Source of the DNA: Aurantimonas marianensis
GTDB taxonomy: Bacteria; Pseudomonadota; Alphaproteobacteria; Rhizobiales; Rhizobiaceae
Assembly: GCF_024195285.1 (NCBI RefSeq)
Contig: NZ_JALHBS010000086.1
Coordinates: 1 to 64,000, forward strand
Length of the DNA: 64,000 bases
Direction of reading: 5' to 3'
A program made the position numbers and the translations under genes. The stretch's first letter is position 1, and each line of letters opens with the position of its first letter. The notes beneath the pieces were generated by a model that saw only the letters and a program-made list of their open reading frames with translations, searched no databases and had not been told where the DNA came from. Of this stretch, positions 10,836-19,148 are shown piece after piece.

Positions 10836-11714
10836 ATGGCAGAAGCGCACGCCAAGCACCACGACTACCATATCATCGATCCGAGCCCGTGGCCCTTCAT
10901 CGGCTCGATCGGCGCATTTGTCATGCTGTTCGGCCTGGTCGGCTGGATGCGCCAATTCGCTGGCAACCAGTTCGTGGTCTTCGGCGTGGACTTTGCCAGT
11001 CCCTGGCTGTTCTTTGTGGGCCTCGCCATCGTCCTTTATGTGATGTTCGCCTGGTGGTCGGACACCATCAAGGAGGGTCGCGAGGGCGCCCATACCCGTG
11101 TCGTGTCGCTGCATCTTCGCTACGGCATGATCATGTTCATCGCCTCCGAGGTAATGTTCTTCGCCGCCTGGTTCTGGGCGTTCTTCGACGCCAGCCTTTT
11201 TCCCAATGAGGCCGTTCAGACCGCTCGGGTCGAAGCGCTCGGCGGACAATGGCCGCCGGTCGGCATCGACGTTCTCGACCCGCTGCACCTGCCGCTGTTC
11301 AACACCATCACGCTGCTGTTGTCGGGCACAACGGTCACCTGGGCTCACCACGCCCTCTTGCACAATGACCGCAAGGGGCTGATCTGGGGATTGGCGCTGA
11401 CCATCATTCTCGGCCTGATCTTCTCTTACGTCCAGTTCTACGAATACGCGCATGCGCCGTTCGCTTTCGCCGGCTCGATCTATGGTTCGACCTTCTTCAT
11501 GGCGACCGGCTTTCACGGCTTCCACGTCATCGTCGGGACGATCTTTCTCATTGTCTGCCTGATCAGGGCGATGAAGGGACAGTTCACCCCGCAGAAGCAT
11601 TTCGGCTTCGAGGCGGCCGCCTGGTACTGGCACTTCGTCGACGTCGTCTGGCTGTTCCTGTTCTTCTGCATTTATATCTGGGGCAGCTGGGGCGCGCCGA
11701 TCGCCGAGGGCTAA
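10836..11714 (+). CDS. ctaE: Cytochrome c oxidase subunit III
   Basis: 292 aa, seven membrane helices. Subunit III stabilises the oxidase and holds structural lipids. Family landmarks: [20 protein letters not shown] at the N-terminus, [59 protein letters not shown] and the C-terminal [19 protein letters not shown]. It is 118 bp after ctaG; that gap holds no gene that I can support. Confidence 0.97.
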   Translation: MAEAHAKHHDYHIIDPSPWPFIGSIGAFVMLFGLVGWMRQFAGNQFVVFGVDFASPWLFFVGLAIVLYVMFAWWSDTIKEGREGAHTRVVSLHLRYGMIMFIASEVMFFAAWFWAFFDASLFPNEAVQTARVEALGGQWPPVGIDVLDPLHLPLFNTITLLLSGTTVTWAHHALLHNDRKGLIWGLALTIILGLIFSYVQFYEYAHAPFAFAGSIYGSTFFMATGFHGFHVIVGTIFLIVCLIRAMKGQFTPQKHFGFEAAAWYWHFVDVVWLFLFFCIYIWGSWGAPIAEG

Positions 11715-11806
11715 GGCGGTTATCAGCCGGCCGGAGGCGATGTTATGGAGTTGTGGAGGAGGCGGCGCGTGAGCGACCGCCTCTTGCATTTTCAGGAGCT
11801 GAACCG

Positions 11807-12193
11807 ATGGGCGAGGACAGGGCGCCGCATACGCTGGCCGAGCCGGCCAGGGCTGGATTGCGAGGCCGCTGTCCCCGCTGCGGCGAGGGGCGGTTGTTTT
11901 CGGGCTTTTTGACCATCGCGCCGCGCTGTTCCAACTGCGATCTCGATTACGCCTTCATCGATAGCGGCGACGGTCCTGCGGTGTTCGTCATCCTGCTCAT
12001 CGGATTCGTCGTCGTCGGGCTAGCTCTGTGGCTGGAGGTCGCGGTCGGCCCGCCCTTGTGGGTGCATCTCCTGCTGTGGCTGCCGCTGACACTGATCTTG
12101 AGCCTGCCGCTGCTGCGCGGTCTCAAGGGGCTGATGATCGGACTGCAGTACAAGCACCAGGCATCGGAAGGACGCCTTGACCGTGACCGGTGA
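11807..12193 (+). CDS. DUF983 family zinc-ribbon membrane protein
   Basis: 128 aa from ATG at 11807, which has AGGAG 8 bp upstream; an in-frame GTG at 11753 is weaker. Residues about 22-50 contain two Cys pairs (GRCPRCGEGRLFSGFL and RCSNCDLDYAF), a probable zinc ribbon. Two membrane helices follow (VFVILLIGFVVVGLALWLEV and LLLWLPLTLILSLPLLRGL). DUF983 proteins sit in alphaproteobacterial cox operons between ctaE and surf1. A role in oxidase biogenesis is inferred from that position only. It overlaps the surf1 start by 17 bp. Confidence 0.85.
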   Translation: MGEDRAPHTLAEPARAGLRGRCPRCGEGRLFSGFLTIAPRCSNCDLDYAFIDSGDGPAVFVILLIGFVVVGLALWLEVAVGPPLWVHLLLWLPLTLILSLPLLRGLKGLMIGLQYKHQASEGRLDRDR

Positions 12194-12989
12194 TACCGCT
12201 CCCGTGAACCCCGGCGCAAAGGCCGACGCGCGAGGCCGCATGCCGCGCGGGCGCTTCTGGCTGGCGCTGGGGGGCTGCCTCGTCGGCATTGCGATCCTCG
12301 TCGTGCTCGGCACCTGGCAAGTCGAGCGGCTTCACTGGAAGGAAGGTCTGATTGCGCGGATCGAGCAGCGGGCAGGAGCAACACCGATCGACCTCGACAC
12401 GCTTGTCGCCCGCTTCGCCGAAACCGGCGACGTCGATTACACGCCGGTGACGGCCGAGGGTCGATTTCTGCATGAGGGCGAGCGCTATTTTCTGTCGACA
12501 TTCGAGGGTCAGGCCGGCTGGAACGTCTACACGCCGTTCCTTACCACCGGTAGCGACATCCTCTTCGTCAATCGCGGCTTCGTGCCCTACGAGATGCGCG
12601 ATCCATCGACGCGGACCGAGGGGCAACTCAAGGAACGCGTGACGATTACGGGTCTTGCCAGAAACGCGCCGGACCGGAAGTCCGGCTATTTCGTCCCCGA
12701 CAACGATCCGGCCAAGCGGACCTTCTACTGGCGCGATCTCGGTGCGATGGCCGAGGGGCTGACACTCGCAAGCGGCGCGAGGCTGCTGCCGTTTTTCGTC
12801 GATGCCGGGCCGGGACGCGCACCCGGCGGCTGGCCGGTCGGGGGAACGACTGTCGTCGACATTCCCAACAGCCATCTGCAATACGCCGTCACCTGGTACG
12901 GGTTGGCCTTCGTACTGGCCGTGATGACGATCCTGCTCGTGGTGCGGGATCGCCGCGCGGCTCGGCCAGCCGCCGGCGCCTCGGGCTGA
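12177..12989 (+). CDS. SURF1 family cytochrome oxidase biogenesis protein
   Basis: 270 aa from TTG at 12177 (GGAAGGA just upstream; GTG at 12183 is an alternative). Two membrane helices flank a periplasmic domain: N-terminal LALGGCLVGIAILVVLGTWQ leading into the signature QVERLHWKEGLI, and C-terminal QYAVTWYGLAFVLAVMTILL. SURF1 helps heme a insertion into oxidase subunit I. Conserved middle motifs are YTPVTAEGRFLHEGERY and FVNRGFVPYEMRD. It ends the cox operon and converges on the PilZ gene. Confidence 0.93.
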   Translation: MTVTGDTAPVNPGAKADARGRMPRGRFWLALGGCLVGIAILVVLGTWQVERLHWKEGLIARIEQRAGATPIDLDTLVARFAETGDVDYTPVTAEGRFLHEGERYFLSTFEGQAGWNVYTPFLTTGSDILFVNRGFVPYEMRDPSTRTEGQLKERVTITGLARNAPDRKSGYFVPDNDPAKRTFYWRDLGAMAEGLTLASGARLLPFFVDAGPGRAPGGWPVGGTTVVDIPNSHLQYAVTWYGLAFVLAVMTILLVVRDRRAARPAAGASG

Positions 12990-12994
12990 GACGG

Positions 12995-13330
12995 TCAGCC
13001 GCCGCAGGTCCAGCTGGAACTGCCGAGATCGGACAAGAGCCGCCGGACCGTGGCCTCCGTATCGCCCCGGTCGTCGCGACCGTCGCTGAATTCGAGGCCG
13101 AAATGCCGCATTCGGCGCCAGACGACCTTGGCCGATCTGATCCGCGCGTCATCCCGCTGAACGGAAAACTCGACATCGCGCGAGGGAATGTATCCATCCG
13201 CAGCGACGATTTCGGCGCCATGATCGGACAGGTTCTTGATCCGGACAGGCAGGATCGCGCTTTCGGGGCCGCAGGTGACGGCGCCGGCCAGGCAGACCCG
13301 GTTTCTGCGCTTGCGTCTTTGTTCGAGCAT
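12995..13330 (-). CDS. PilZ domain protein (possible c-di-GMP receptor)
   Basis: 111 aa, essentially a single PilZ domain. The c-di-GMP-binding elements are visible: an Arg-rich N-terminus (LEQRRKRRNRVCL, equivalent of RxxxR) and NLSDHGAEI (D/NxSxxG). The strand VWRRMRHFGLEFSDG is typical of the C-terminal part of the barrel. No output domain is attached, so it would act by protein contact. It stands alone, convergent with surf1 and divergent from ispH. Confidence 0.8.
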   Translation of the reverse strand: MLEQRRKRRNRVCLAGAVTCGPESAILPVRIKNLSDHGAEIVAADGYIPSRDVEFSVQRDDARIRSAKVVWRRMRHFGLEFSDGRDDRGDTEATVRRLLSDLGSSSWTCGG

Positions 13331-13578
13331 CGCGCCTCTCCTGAATTCATTTGCAATCCTGAGTAAATCTCAGCTCGGCCGCTGCCAACCGAAAGCGATC
13401 GTTAGCCTTAACGGCGGCAGCCGCGCGCTCGCTGGTCGTGAAGCCTCATGGGCGAGTTGCGAAAACTCGTTCCGGTCGCCGGTATCATGCTGTAGGGACG
13501 GCAAGACTTGACACATCCCGGGCCGATCCCTTCATTCGGCCCGCCGACCGATCGATCCCGCCAACACCGGAGCCATTC

Positions 13579-14583
13579 TTGCCCGTCCCCGCCGCAAAGC
13601 CGAAACTGACGATCCGCATGTGCGAGCCGCGCGGCTTTTGCGCCGGCGTCGACCGGGCGATCCAGATCGTGGTGCTGGCGCTCAAGAAATACGGCGCCCC
13701 GGTCTATGTCCGGCACGAGATCGTCCATAATCGCTATGTCGTCGAAGGCTTGCGCAACATGGGCGCGGTCTTCGTCAAGGAACTCGATGACATTCCTGAC
13801 GACGGTCAGCCAGTCGTCTTTTCGGCGCATGGCGTGCCGAAATCGGTGCCGGCGGCGGCCGAGGCGCGGGAGATGCTTTACCTCGACGCCACATGCCCGC
13901 TGGTCTCGAAGGTTCACAAGCAGGCGATGCGCCACATGCGGCTCGGCCGCCATGTTCTTTTGATCGGACATCGCGGTCATCCGGAGGTCGTCGGCACCAT
14001 GGGCCAGTTGCCCGAGGGCGCAGTAACCCTGATCGAGACCGAGGCGGATGTCGCCGCCTATGTCCCGAGCGATCCGGCCACCCTCGGCTTCGTCACCCAG
14101 ACTACGCTGTCGGTGGACGACACGATCGGCATCGTGGAAGCGTTGCAGGCGAAGTTCCCGGCGTTGCACGCGCCCTCGTCGGAATCGATCTGCTATGCCA
14201 CGACCAACCGGCAGGAGGCGGTGAAGGCCGCCGCCCCCGGCGCCGACGTCTTCCTCGTCGTCGGCGCGCCGAACTCGTCGAATTCGCGCCGGCTGGTCGA
14301 AGTGGCGGAGCGCTTCGGCGCGGCAACGGGCGTCCTGGTCGAGGGCGTGGCGGACATTCCCTGGGACGCGGTCGTTCCCGATGGCATCATCGCGATGTCG
14401 GCCGGGGCCTCGGCGCCGGAAATCCTCATCGACGCCATCGTCGGTGCCTTCCGCGAGCGATTCGAGGTCGGGATCGAACTGGTGCGGACAGCCGAGGAGA
14501 ACGAGAACTTCCCGGTCATGCGCAGCCTTCGCGAGACGCCGCTGACGGCGGCCGACATGGCCTTCGTGAACGGTCAGGTCTGA
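13579..14583 (+). CDS. ispH: 4-hydroxy-3-methylbut-2-enyl diphosphate reductase
   Basis: 334 aa from TTG at 13579 (GGAG 8 bp upstream); an in-frame ATG at 13438 would add 47 unsupported residues. IspH is the last enzyme of the MEP isoprenoid pathway, a cytosolic [4Fe-4S] enzyme. The three cluster cysteines lie in [30 protein letters not shown] and [15 protein letters not shown]. The catalytic-region motifs [24 protein letters not shown] and [15 protein letters not shown] are intact. Followed 2 bp later by thrB. Confidence 0.96.
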   Translation: MPVPAAKPKLTIRMCEPRGFCAGVDRAIQIVVLALKKYGAPVYVRHEIVHNRYVVEGLRNMGAVFVKELDDIPDDGQPVVFSAHGVPKSVPAAAEAREMLYLDATCPLVSKVHKQAMRHMRLGRHVLLIGHRGHPEVVGTMGQLPEGAVTLIETEADVAAYVPSDPATLGFVTQTTLSVDDTIGIVEALQAKFPALHAPSSESICYATTNRQEAVKAAAPGADVFLVVGAPNSSNSRRLVEVAERFGAATGVLVEGVADIPWDAVVPDGIIAMSAGASAPEILIDAIVGAFRERFEVGIELVRTAEENENFPVMRSLRETPLTAADMAFVNGQV

Positions 14584-14585
14584 GC

Positions 14586-15566
14586 GTGGCGGTTTATACG
14601 GACGTTTCGGAATCGCAGCTGACGGCGTTTCTCGCCGACTACGACCTCGGCCCGCTGCTGAGCTACAAGGGCATCGCCGAGGGCGTCGAGAACTCGAACT
14701 TCCTGCTGCGTACCGGCTGCGGGACCTTCATCCTGACGCTCTACGAAAAGCGGGTGAACCGGGGCGACCTGCCGTTCTTCGTCGGGCTGATGGAGCATCT
14801 GGCCGAGCGCGGGCTGTCCTGCCCCCTGCCGGTCCACACGCGCGCCGGCGAGTCGCTCGGAGAACTCTCCGGCCGCCCGGCGGCGATCTTCACCTTTCTG
14901 GAAGGCATGTGGACCCGGCGGCCGTCGGCGGAACATTGCCGGGCCGTCGGCGGCGCGATGGCACGCATGCACGCGGAAGCAGCCGATTTCCGGCTGCATC
15001 GGGCCAATGGGCTGGCACTCGCCGACTGGCGACCGCTGTTCGACAGCTGCCACGGTCGCGCCGATGAGGTGGAGGCGGGTCTGTCGGACGAAATCGCGGC
15101 GGAACTGACGTTCCTCGAAGCGAACTGGCCGGCGGATATCCCGCGCGGGATCATCCACGCCGATCTCTTCCCCGACAACGTCTTCTTCCTCGCCGGCGAG
15201 TTGTCCGGCCTGATCGACTTCTATTTTGCCTGCGACGATCTCCTGGCCTATGACCTGGCCATCGGCCTCTGTGCCTGGTGCTTTGAAGCGGATGCGAGCT
15301 TCAACGTGACCAAGGGCCGGGCGTTGCTGGAGGGCTACGCCGCCGTACGGCCATTGCTGGACGAGGAACTGGCGGTGCTTCCCGTCCTGTGTCGCGGCGC
15401 GTCGCTGCGCTTCCTGCTGACGCGGCTCTACGACTGGCTGAACACGCCGGAGGGCTCCTTCGTGACCAAGAAGGACCCGAAGGAATATCTGCGCAAGCTG
15501 CGCTTCCACCGCTCGGTCGACAGCGCTTCGGGTTACGGGTTCGATACGGAACGGATGAAGGCATGA
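14586..15566 (+). CDS. thrB: Homoserine kinase (type II, APH-fold)
   Basis: 326 aa beginning with GTG at 14586, two bases after the ispH stop (a much longer open frame upstream is out-of-frame ispH). It phosphorylates homoserine on the way to threonine. This is the aminoglycoside phosphotransferase-fold type common in alpha- and gammaproteobacteria: [40 protein letters not shown], catalytic loop [14 protein letters not shown] (HxDxxxxN) and metal site [18 protein letters not shown]. Its 3' end overlaps rnhA by 4 bp. The partner thrC is about 8.5 kb away. Confidence 0.95.
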   Translation: MAVYTDVSESQLTAFLADYDLGPLLSYKGIAEGVENSNFLLRTGCGTFILTLYEKRVNRGDLPFFVGLMEHLAERGLSCPLPVHTRAGESLGELSGRPAAIFTFLEGMWTRRPSAEHCRAVGGAMARMHAEAADFRLHRANGLALADWRPLFDSCHGRADEVEAGLSDEIAAELTFLEANWPADIPRGIIHADLFPDNVFFLAGELSGLIDFYFACDDLLAYDLAIGLCAWCFEADASFNVTKGRALLEGYAAVRPLLDEELAVLPVLCRGASLRFLLTRLYDWLNTPEGSFVTKKDPKEYLRKLRFHRSVDSASGYGFDTERMKA

Positions 15567-16042
15567 GCGGGACGAACCGGGTCGAGGTCCATACCGACGG
15601 CGCCTGTTCGGGCAATCCGGGGCCGGGCGGCTGGGGCGCGATCCTGCGCTTCAACGGCGCGGCCAAGGAGTTGAAGGGTGGCGAGGAACTGACCACCAAC
15701 AACCGCATGGAGCTCACGGCCGTGATCGAGGCGCTGGCCGCTTTGAAGCGGCCCTGCGCCGTCGATCTGTACTCCGACTCCACCTATATGCGCGACGGCA
15801 TCACCAAATGGATTCACGGCTGGAAGCGCAATGGCTGGAAGACCGCCGACAAGAAGCCGGTGAAGAATGCCGAGCTGTGGCAGCGGCTCGAAGCGGAGAA
15901 GGGTCGCCACGAGGTCACGTTCCACTGGGTTCGCGGCCATGACGGCAATGAACTCAACGAGCGTGCCGACGAACTCGCCCGCGCCGGCATGGAGCCGTTC
16001 AAGAGGAAGGCAACCATTTCTACCGGCCCGCGCGTTCCCTAA
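15563..16042 (+). CDS. rnhA: Ribonuclease HI
   Basis: 159 aa from the ATG that overlaps the thrB stop (ATGA). It cleaves RNA in RNA:DNA hybrids. The four acidic catalytic residues are visible: [18 protein letters not shown] (Asp), [13 protein letters not shown] (Glu), [12 protein letters not shown] (Asp) and [12 protein letters not shown] (Asp), plus HWVRGHDGN with the catalytic-loop His. The last 8 codons overlap the 3' end of the convergent HNH gene by 23 bp, which suggests that the insertion of that gene rewrote the original intergenic space. Confidence 0.96.
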   Translation: MSGTNRVEVHTDGACSGNPGPGGWGAILRFNGAAKELKGGEELTTNNRMELTAVIEALAALKRPCAVDLYSDSTYMRDGITKWIHGWKRNGWKTADKKPVKNAELWQRLEAEKGRHEVTFHWVRGHDGNELNERADELARAGMEPFKRKATISTGPRVP

Positions 16043-16799
16043 GCCATTCCTTCTTAGGGTGAAGTTTAGGATCTATAGGTAGATACAAAGTATTGTTGTC
16101 GAAATTTGATCCAATGAATCTATCGTATTCACCGTATTCTGTTCTCCGGCCGTCTCCTTTGAAATGGATCGTATAATCAGGGCCGATATTGATGATGGAT
16201 TTGTCAAAAAAATTGTGATGAAGTGAGCAGAGGAGAATTCCGTTTCTTGGATCTATTCGCATTTCGGGCTTGCTCCCGCTCCACGGAATGATATGACTCG
16301 CTTCCAAGCATTCAAGAAAAGTGGTGCCGCATACGGCGCATTTTGATCTGTATGCTTTAATCAAAATTTTTCTGAATATGCGTTGCTCATCGCCACGAGT
16401 TCTTATTAGCGCAAACACCTCTTTGGACTTCGACGGATCGCGCAATACACGGCGGGCGAGCTTGTTGAGGTCAGATTCCGCGACTGTTGAGAATGGGTTT
16501 TCGATCTTCTTCCAATCGAAACTCAAAACACGTCCGATTTCGTCACTTCGCCCAAGAAAGCCATTGCCCTGAAGGCCGTCGCCCCGACGCACTACCAGTG
16601 CTGTCAGAATGGGCAGTCCGGAGTTCAGGCAGTACCGTTGTATCGGGCCGAGCGCATGCCTCACTATGCGATGGTGAATACCGATATGCTCACCGGCGTC
16701 GCCGTATGTCGCCGTCTCATTCTTCTCAGCTTGTTCAACCAGATATGGCCATAGCTGACCTGCCCGCTGGATCCATATCGGCGCGCTCGTTCTCACCAT
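16020..16799 (-). CDS. HNH endonuclease with possible alkyltransferase-like N-terminal domain
   Basis: 259 aa from ATG at 16799 (GAGGA 9 bp upstream; an in-frame ATG at 16910 lies inside the peroxiredoxin gene). The C-terminal half is a clear HNH nuclease: CAVCGTT (154-157 Cys pair), [11 protein letters not shown] (His169), [17 protein letters not shown] (Asn186, His194/195). The N-terminal half has [20 protein letters not shown] and [15 protein letters not shown], which look to me like the winged-helix of O6-alkylguanine transferases without the PCHR cysteine; this is a weak resemblance. Codon use is strikingly AT-rich compared with all neighbours, so it is probably a recent acquisition. Possible roles: restriction of modified DNA or a phage-defence nuclease. 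Confidence 0.8.
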   Translation of the reverse strand: MVRTSAPIWIQRAGQLWPYLVEQAEKNETATYGDAGEHIGIHHRIVRHALGPIQRYCLNSGLPILTALVVRRGDGLQGNGFLGRSDEIGRVLSFDWKKIENPFSTVAESDLNKLARRVLRDPSKSKEVFALIRTRGDEQRIFRKILIKAYRSKCAVCGTTFLECLEASHIIPWSGSKPEMRIDPRNGILLCSLHHNFFDKSIINIGPDYTIHFKGDGRRTEYGEYDRFIGSNFDNNTLYLPIDPKLHPKKEWLRERAGR

Positions 16800-16845
16800 A
16801 TTCCAGGAGTCCTCAGCAATTAAGATGCCATCGCTAGGCCCCTCC

Positions 16846-17331
16846 TCAGAGCTGTTCGAGCAGCGCCTCGGCCGAGGATTTGTCCGCCTGACCCGGTGAT
16901 TCCTCGACATTCAGGGCTTTGACGACGCCGTCCTCGACGATCATCGAATAGCGTTTCGACCGCACGCCGAGGCCCGCCACCGACAGGTCGACGTCGAGGC
17001 CGACGGCCTTGGTGAATTCGCCGTTTCCATCCGACAGGAACAGGATCTTGCCGGCCGCGTCATTGGCCTTTTCCCAGGCACTCATGACGAACACGTCGTT
17101 GACCGCGACGACGGCGATGGTATCGACGCCCTTGGCGCGGATCTCGTCATTATGGGTCAGGAAACCGGGCAGATGGTTCATCGAGCAGGTCGGCGTGAAG
17201 GCGCCGGGCACGGCGAACAGCACGACCTTCTTGCCGGCGAAGATCTCGTCGGTGGACAGATCGGCGGGCCCGTCCGGCACCTTGGTCTTCAATGTCGCGT
17301 TCGGAAGCTTGTCGCCTACGCCGATAGCCAT
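16846..17331 (-). CDS. Peroxiredoxin, Prx5/type II family
   Basis: 161 aa, normal length. A thiol peroxidase that reduces H2O2 and organic hydroperoxides, usually with glutaredoxin/GSH. The peroxidatic cysteine lies in FAVPGAFTPTCSMNHLPGFL (PxxxTxxC). Other family marks are VNDVFVMSAWEKAND and LGVRSKRYSMIVEDGVVKAL. No resolving cysteine is obvious, so it is probably 1-Cys and glutaredoxin-dependent. In related genomes it usually follows rnhA directly; here an AT-rich HNH gene intervenes. Confidence 0.93.
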   Translation of the reverse strand: MAIGVGDKLPNATLKTKVPDGPADLSTDEIFAGKKVVLFAVPGAFTPTCSMNHLPGFLTHNDEIRAKGVDTIAVVAVNDVFVMSAWEKANDAAGKILFLSDGNGEFTKAVGLDVDLSVAGLGVRSKRYSMIVEDGVVKALNVEESPGQADKSSAEALLEQL

Positions 17332-17423
17332 ATTTCGTCCCTCTCTGCGCCGCCAAGCGGCTTGACCCTGGCCAAGCGCCAGCGATGCCGGATGTGGGGC
17401 ACCCAGCGCTTTTGTCGAGCCTG

Positions 17424-18260
17424 TCAGCCCTGCGGCGGTCTGGGCGCGACCGCGATGTCGTTGGCCTCGAAGGCGCGCGGCCCATCGGTGAAGACCACGT
17501 CGATCGTCTCCGGAGCGCCCTCGGCGGCGCGCGGGCGCTCCACCACCTCCACCTTGAACACGAAGCCGTCCCCTTGGCTGGTCGGGGCGGCAGGTTCGCC
17601 GAAATACCAGCCTTCCGGCCCCCGCACGAAAAGATCCGGTGCGTGGGCTGCCCCGTCATATTCGGCGGTGATCGTCAGCCAGTCACCCTTGGCGTCGGCG
17701 ACCGCCGATCGGATCCGGCCGACATCGCCGGATCGGTCCGGCAGAGCCGAGAACGCCGCGGCGACGAGCGGCGCGTCGACGGCCGCCTCGCTTTCGCCGG
17801 TGAGCGTCGCCTGCACCGGGATGCATATTTCACTGCAGACGCCGAGCAGGATCTGCGCTTCGATCGGTCCGATCGCGGCCTGCGGCTTCGGCGCGAGTTC
17901 GAAGGCGATCGAGACCGGCTGCTTGTAACCGTTGGCTCGGCTGATATCGTCGCCCAGGCGGTGCGGGGCTGGGAAGCGAAGCGTTGCGCCGCCGAGCCCG
18001 CGGGTTTCGGAAAAATCGATCGTCGGTGGGATGCCGGAAGCGCCGGGGTCGATCCAGTAGGTCTTCCAGCCCGGCGCGAGATCGACGACCAGCGCGCCGC
18101 GCACCGTGCCGTCCGGCATGGCGTTCTCGCGAGCCAGGCTTATGGTGACCTGGTCGGTCGCCAGCGTCGCGCCATTGCCTTCGGCGTGAGCTTCGCTGGC
18201 CAGAAGAGCAAGGCCGAGCGCGCCGGCAAAGCCGCGCTCCATCAGACTGGTCGGTCTCAT
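17424..18260 (-). CDS. Periplasmic protein with DsbD-type (thiol-disulfide interchange) domain
   Basis: 278 aa from ATG at 18260 (GGGAGTGG just upstream). Signal peptide: [20 protein letters not shown]. The mature protein resembles the N-terminal periplasmic module of DsbD/Scs[40 protein letters not shown], then the Cys pair [16 protein letters not shown]. The DsbD membrane and thioredoxin domains are missing, so it is a stand-alone module, perhaps a copper or thiol chaperone as proposed for ScsB-like proteins. The substrate is unknown. Confidence 0.8.
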   Translation of the reverse strand: MRPTSLMERGFAGALGLALLASEAHAEGNGATLATDQVTISLARENAMPDGTVRGALVVDLAPGWKTYWIDPGASGIPPTIDFSETRGLGGATLRFPAPHRLGDDISRANGYKQPVSIAFELAPKPQAAIGPIEAQILLGVCSEICIPVQATLTGESEAAVDAPLVAAAFSALPDRSGDVGRIRSAVADAKGDWLTITAEYDGAAHAPDLFVRGPEGWYFGEPAAPTSQGDGFVFKVEVVERPRAAEGAPETIDVVFTDGPRAFEANDIAVAPRPPQG

Positions 18261-18462
18261 GATCCACTCCCATCGTGCGGTGGACGAAATCGGGCGAAGA
18301 CGGCCACCGTCAAGCCTCACTAGTGCGTATGGTGGTCCGCGCGCCATTCAAAATGACGAGAAGGCTGAATTTTCACCCGTGGGCGTGATGCGTCCGCTCT
18401 GGTCTAATTCTGCGAATGATGAGACCCTTCGCAATGACATTCGGGAACAATGTGTGGTTGCC

Positions 18463-19071
18463 ATGAACGTGGATCACGACATCGGACAGGACGGCATCGA
18501 TACTACGCTCGAGGGGCATTTCCTGATCGCCATGCCGGGCATGGAGGACGAGCGCTTCGTGCGCAGCGTCATCTATGTCTGCGCCCATTCGGCGAACGGG
18601 GCGATGGGCTTCATCATCAACAAACCGCAGCCGGTCAGCTTTCCCGCTCTTTTGACCCAACTCGGCATCGTCGCCAGCGAAACCGACATCCACCTGCCGG
18701 AGAAGGGGATGGAGGTTTCGGTCTGCATGGGCGGTCCGGTGGAAAAGGGCCGGGGCTTCGTGCTTCATTCGGACGATTACGATTCCGACTCGACCGTGCC
18801 GGTGGACGACCGGATTTCGCTCACCCCGACGCTCGATATCCTCAAGGCGATCTCGCAAGGCATCGGCCCGAAGACCGCGATCATGGCGCTCGGCTATGCC
18901 GGCTGGGCGCCGGGGCAACTGGAGAGCGAGATCGCGGCGAATGGCTGGCTGACCTGCAAGGCCGACCTCGGCATCGTCTTCGATAACCGGCTCGACCAGA
19001 AATACGGCCGTGCCCTCGCCTTGCTCGGTATCGATGCCGCGTTCCTGGCCAGCGATGCCGGCCACGCCTAG
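18463..19071 (+). CDS. YqgE/AlgH family protein
   Basis: 202 aa from ATG at 18463; the open frame extends upstream but loses family similarity and has no better ribosome site. Family landmarks: [57 protein letters not shown] and the C-terminal [20 protein letters not shown]. YqgE/AlgH (DUF179) proteins are cytosolic, conserved and of unresolved function. It is divergent from the DsbD-like gene. Confidence 0.92.
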   Translation: MNVDHDIGQDGIDTTLEGHFLIAMPGMEDERFVRSVIYVCAHSANGAMGFIINKPQPVSFPALLTQLGIVASETDIHLPEKGMEVSVCMGGPVEKGRGFVLHSDDYDSDSTVPVDDRISLTPTLDILKAISQGIGPKTAIMALGYAGWAPGQLESEIAANGWLTCKADLGIVFDNRLDQKYGRALALLGIDAAFLASDAGHA

Positions 19072-19095
19072 ACCCTGGCGGGCGGAGCCAAATTC

Positions 19096-19110
19096 CGGCC
19101 ATCTTGGCCG
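19096..19110. terminator. Small hairpin between convergent genes
   Basis: CGGCCA-TCT-TGGCCG, a perfect 6-bp stem with a 3-nt loop, lies in the 77-bp gap between the yqgE stop and the stop of the convergent EAL gene. A short T-run (GGTTTT) follows about 9 bp downstream on the plus strand. It could serve as a terminator for either gene; this is a weak call by eye. Confidence 0.3.
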
Positions 19111-19148
19111 TCCGGGGTTTTCCCGTCCCGCGCTGATACCCCGGGGCG

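Noticed and set aside
13893-14585. Long N-terminal extension of thrB
   Set aside because: It reads ispH in a wrong frame; the GTG at 14586 gives the normal homoserine kinase length.
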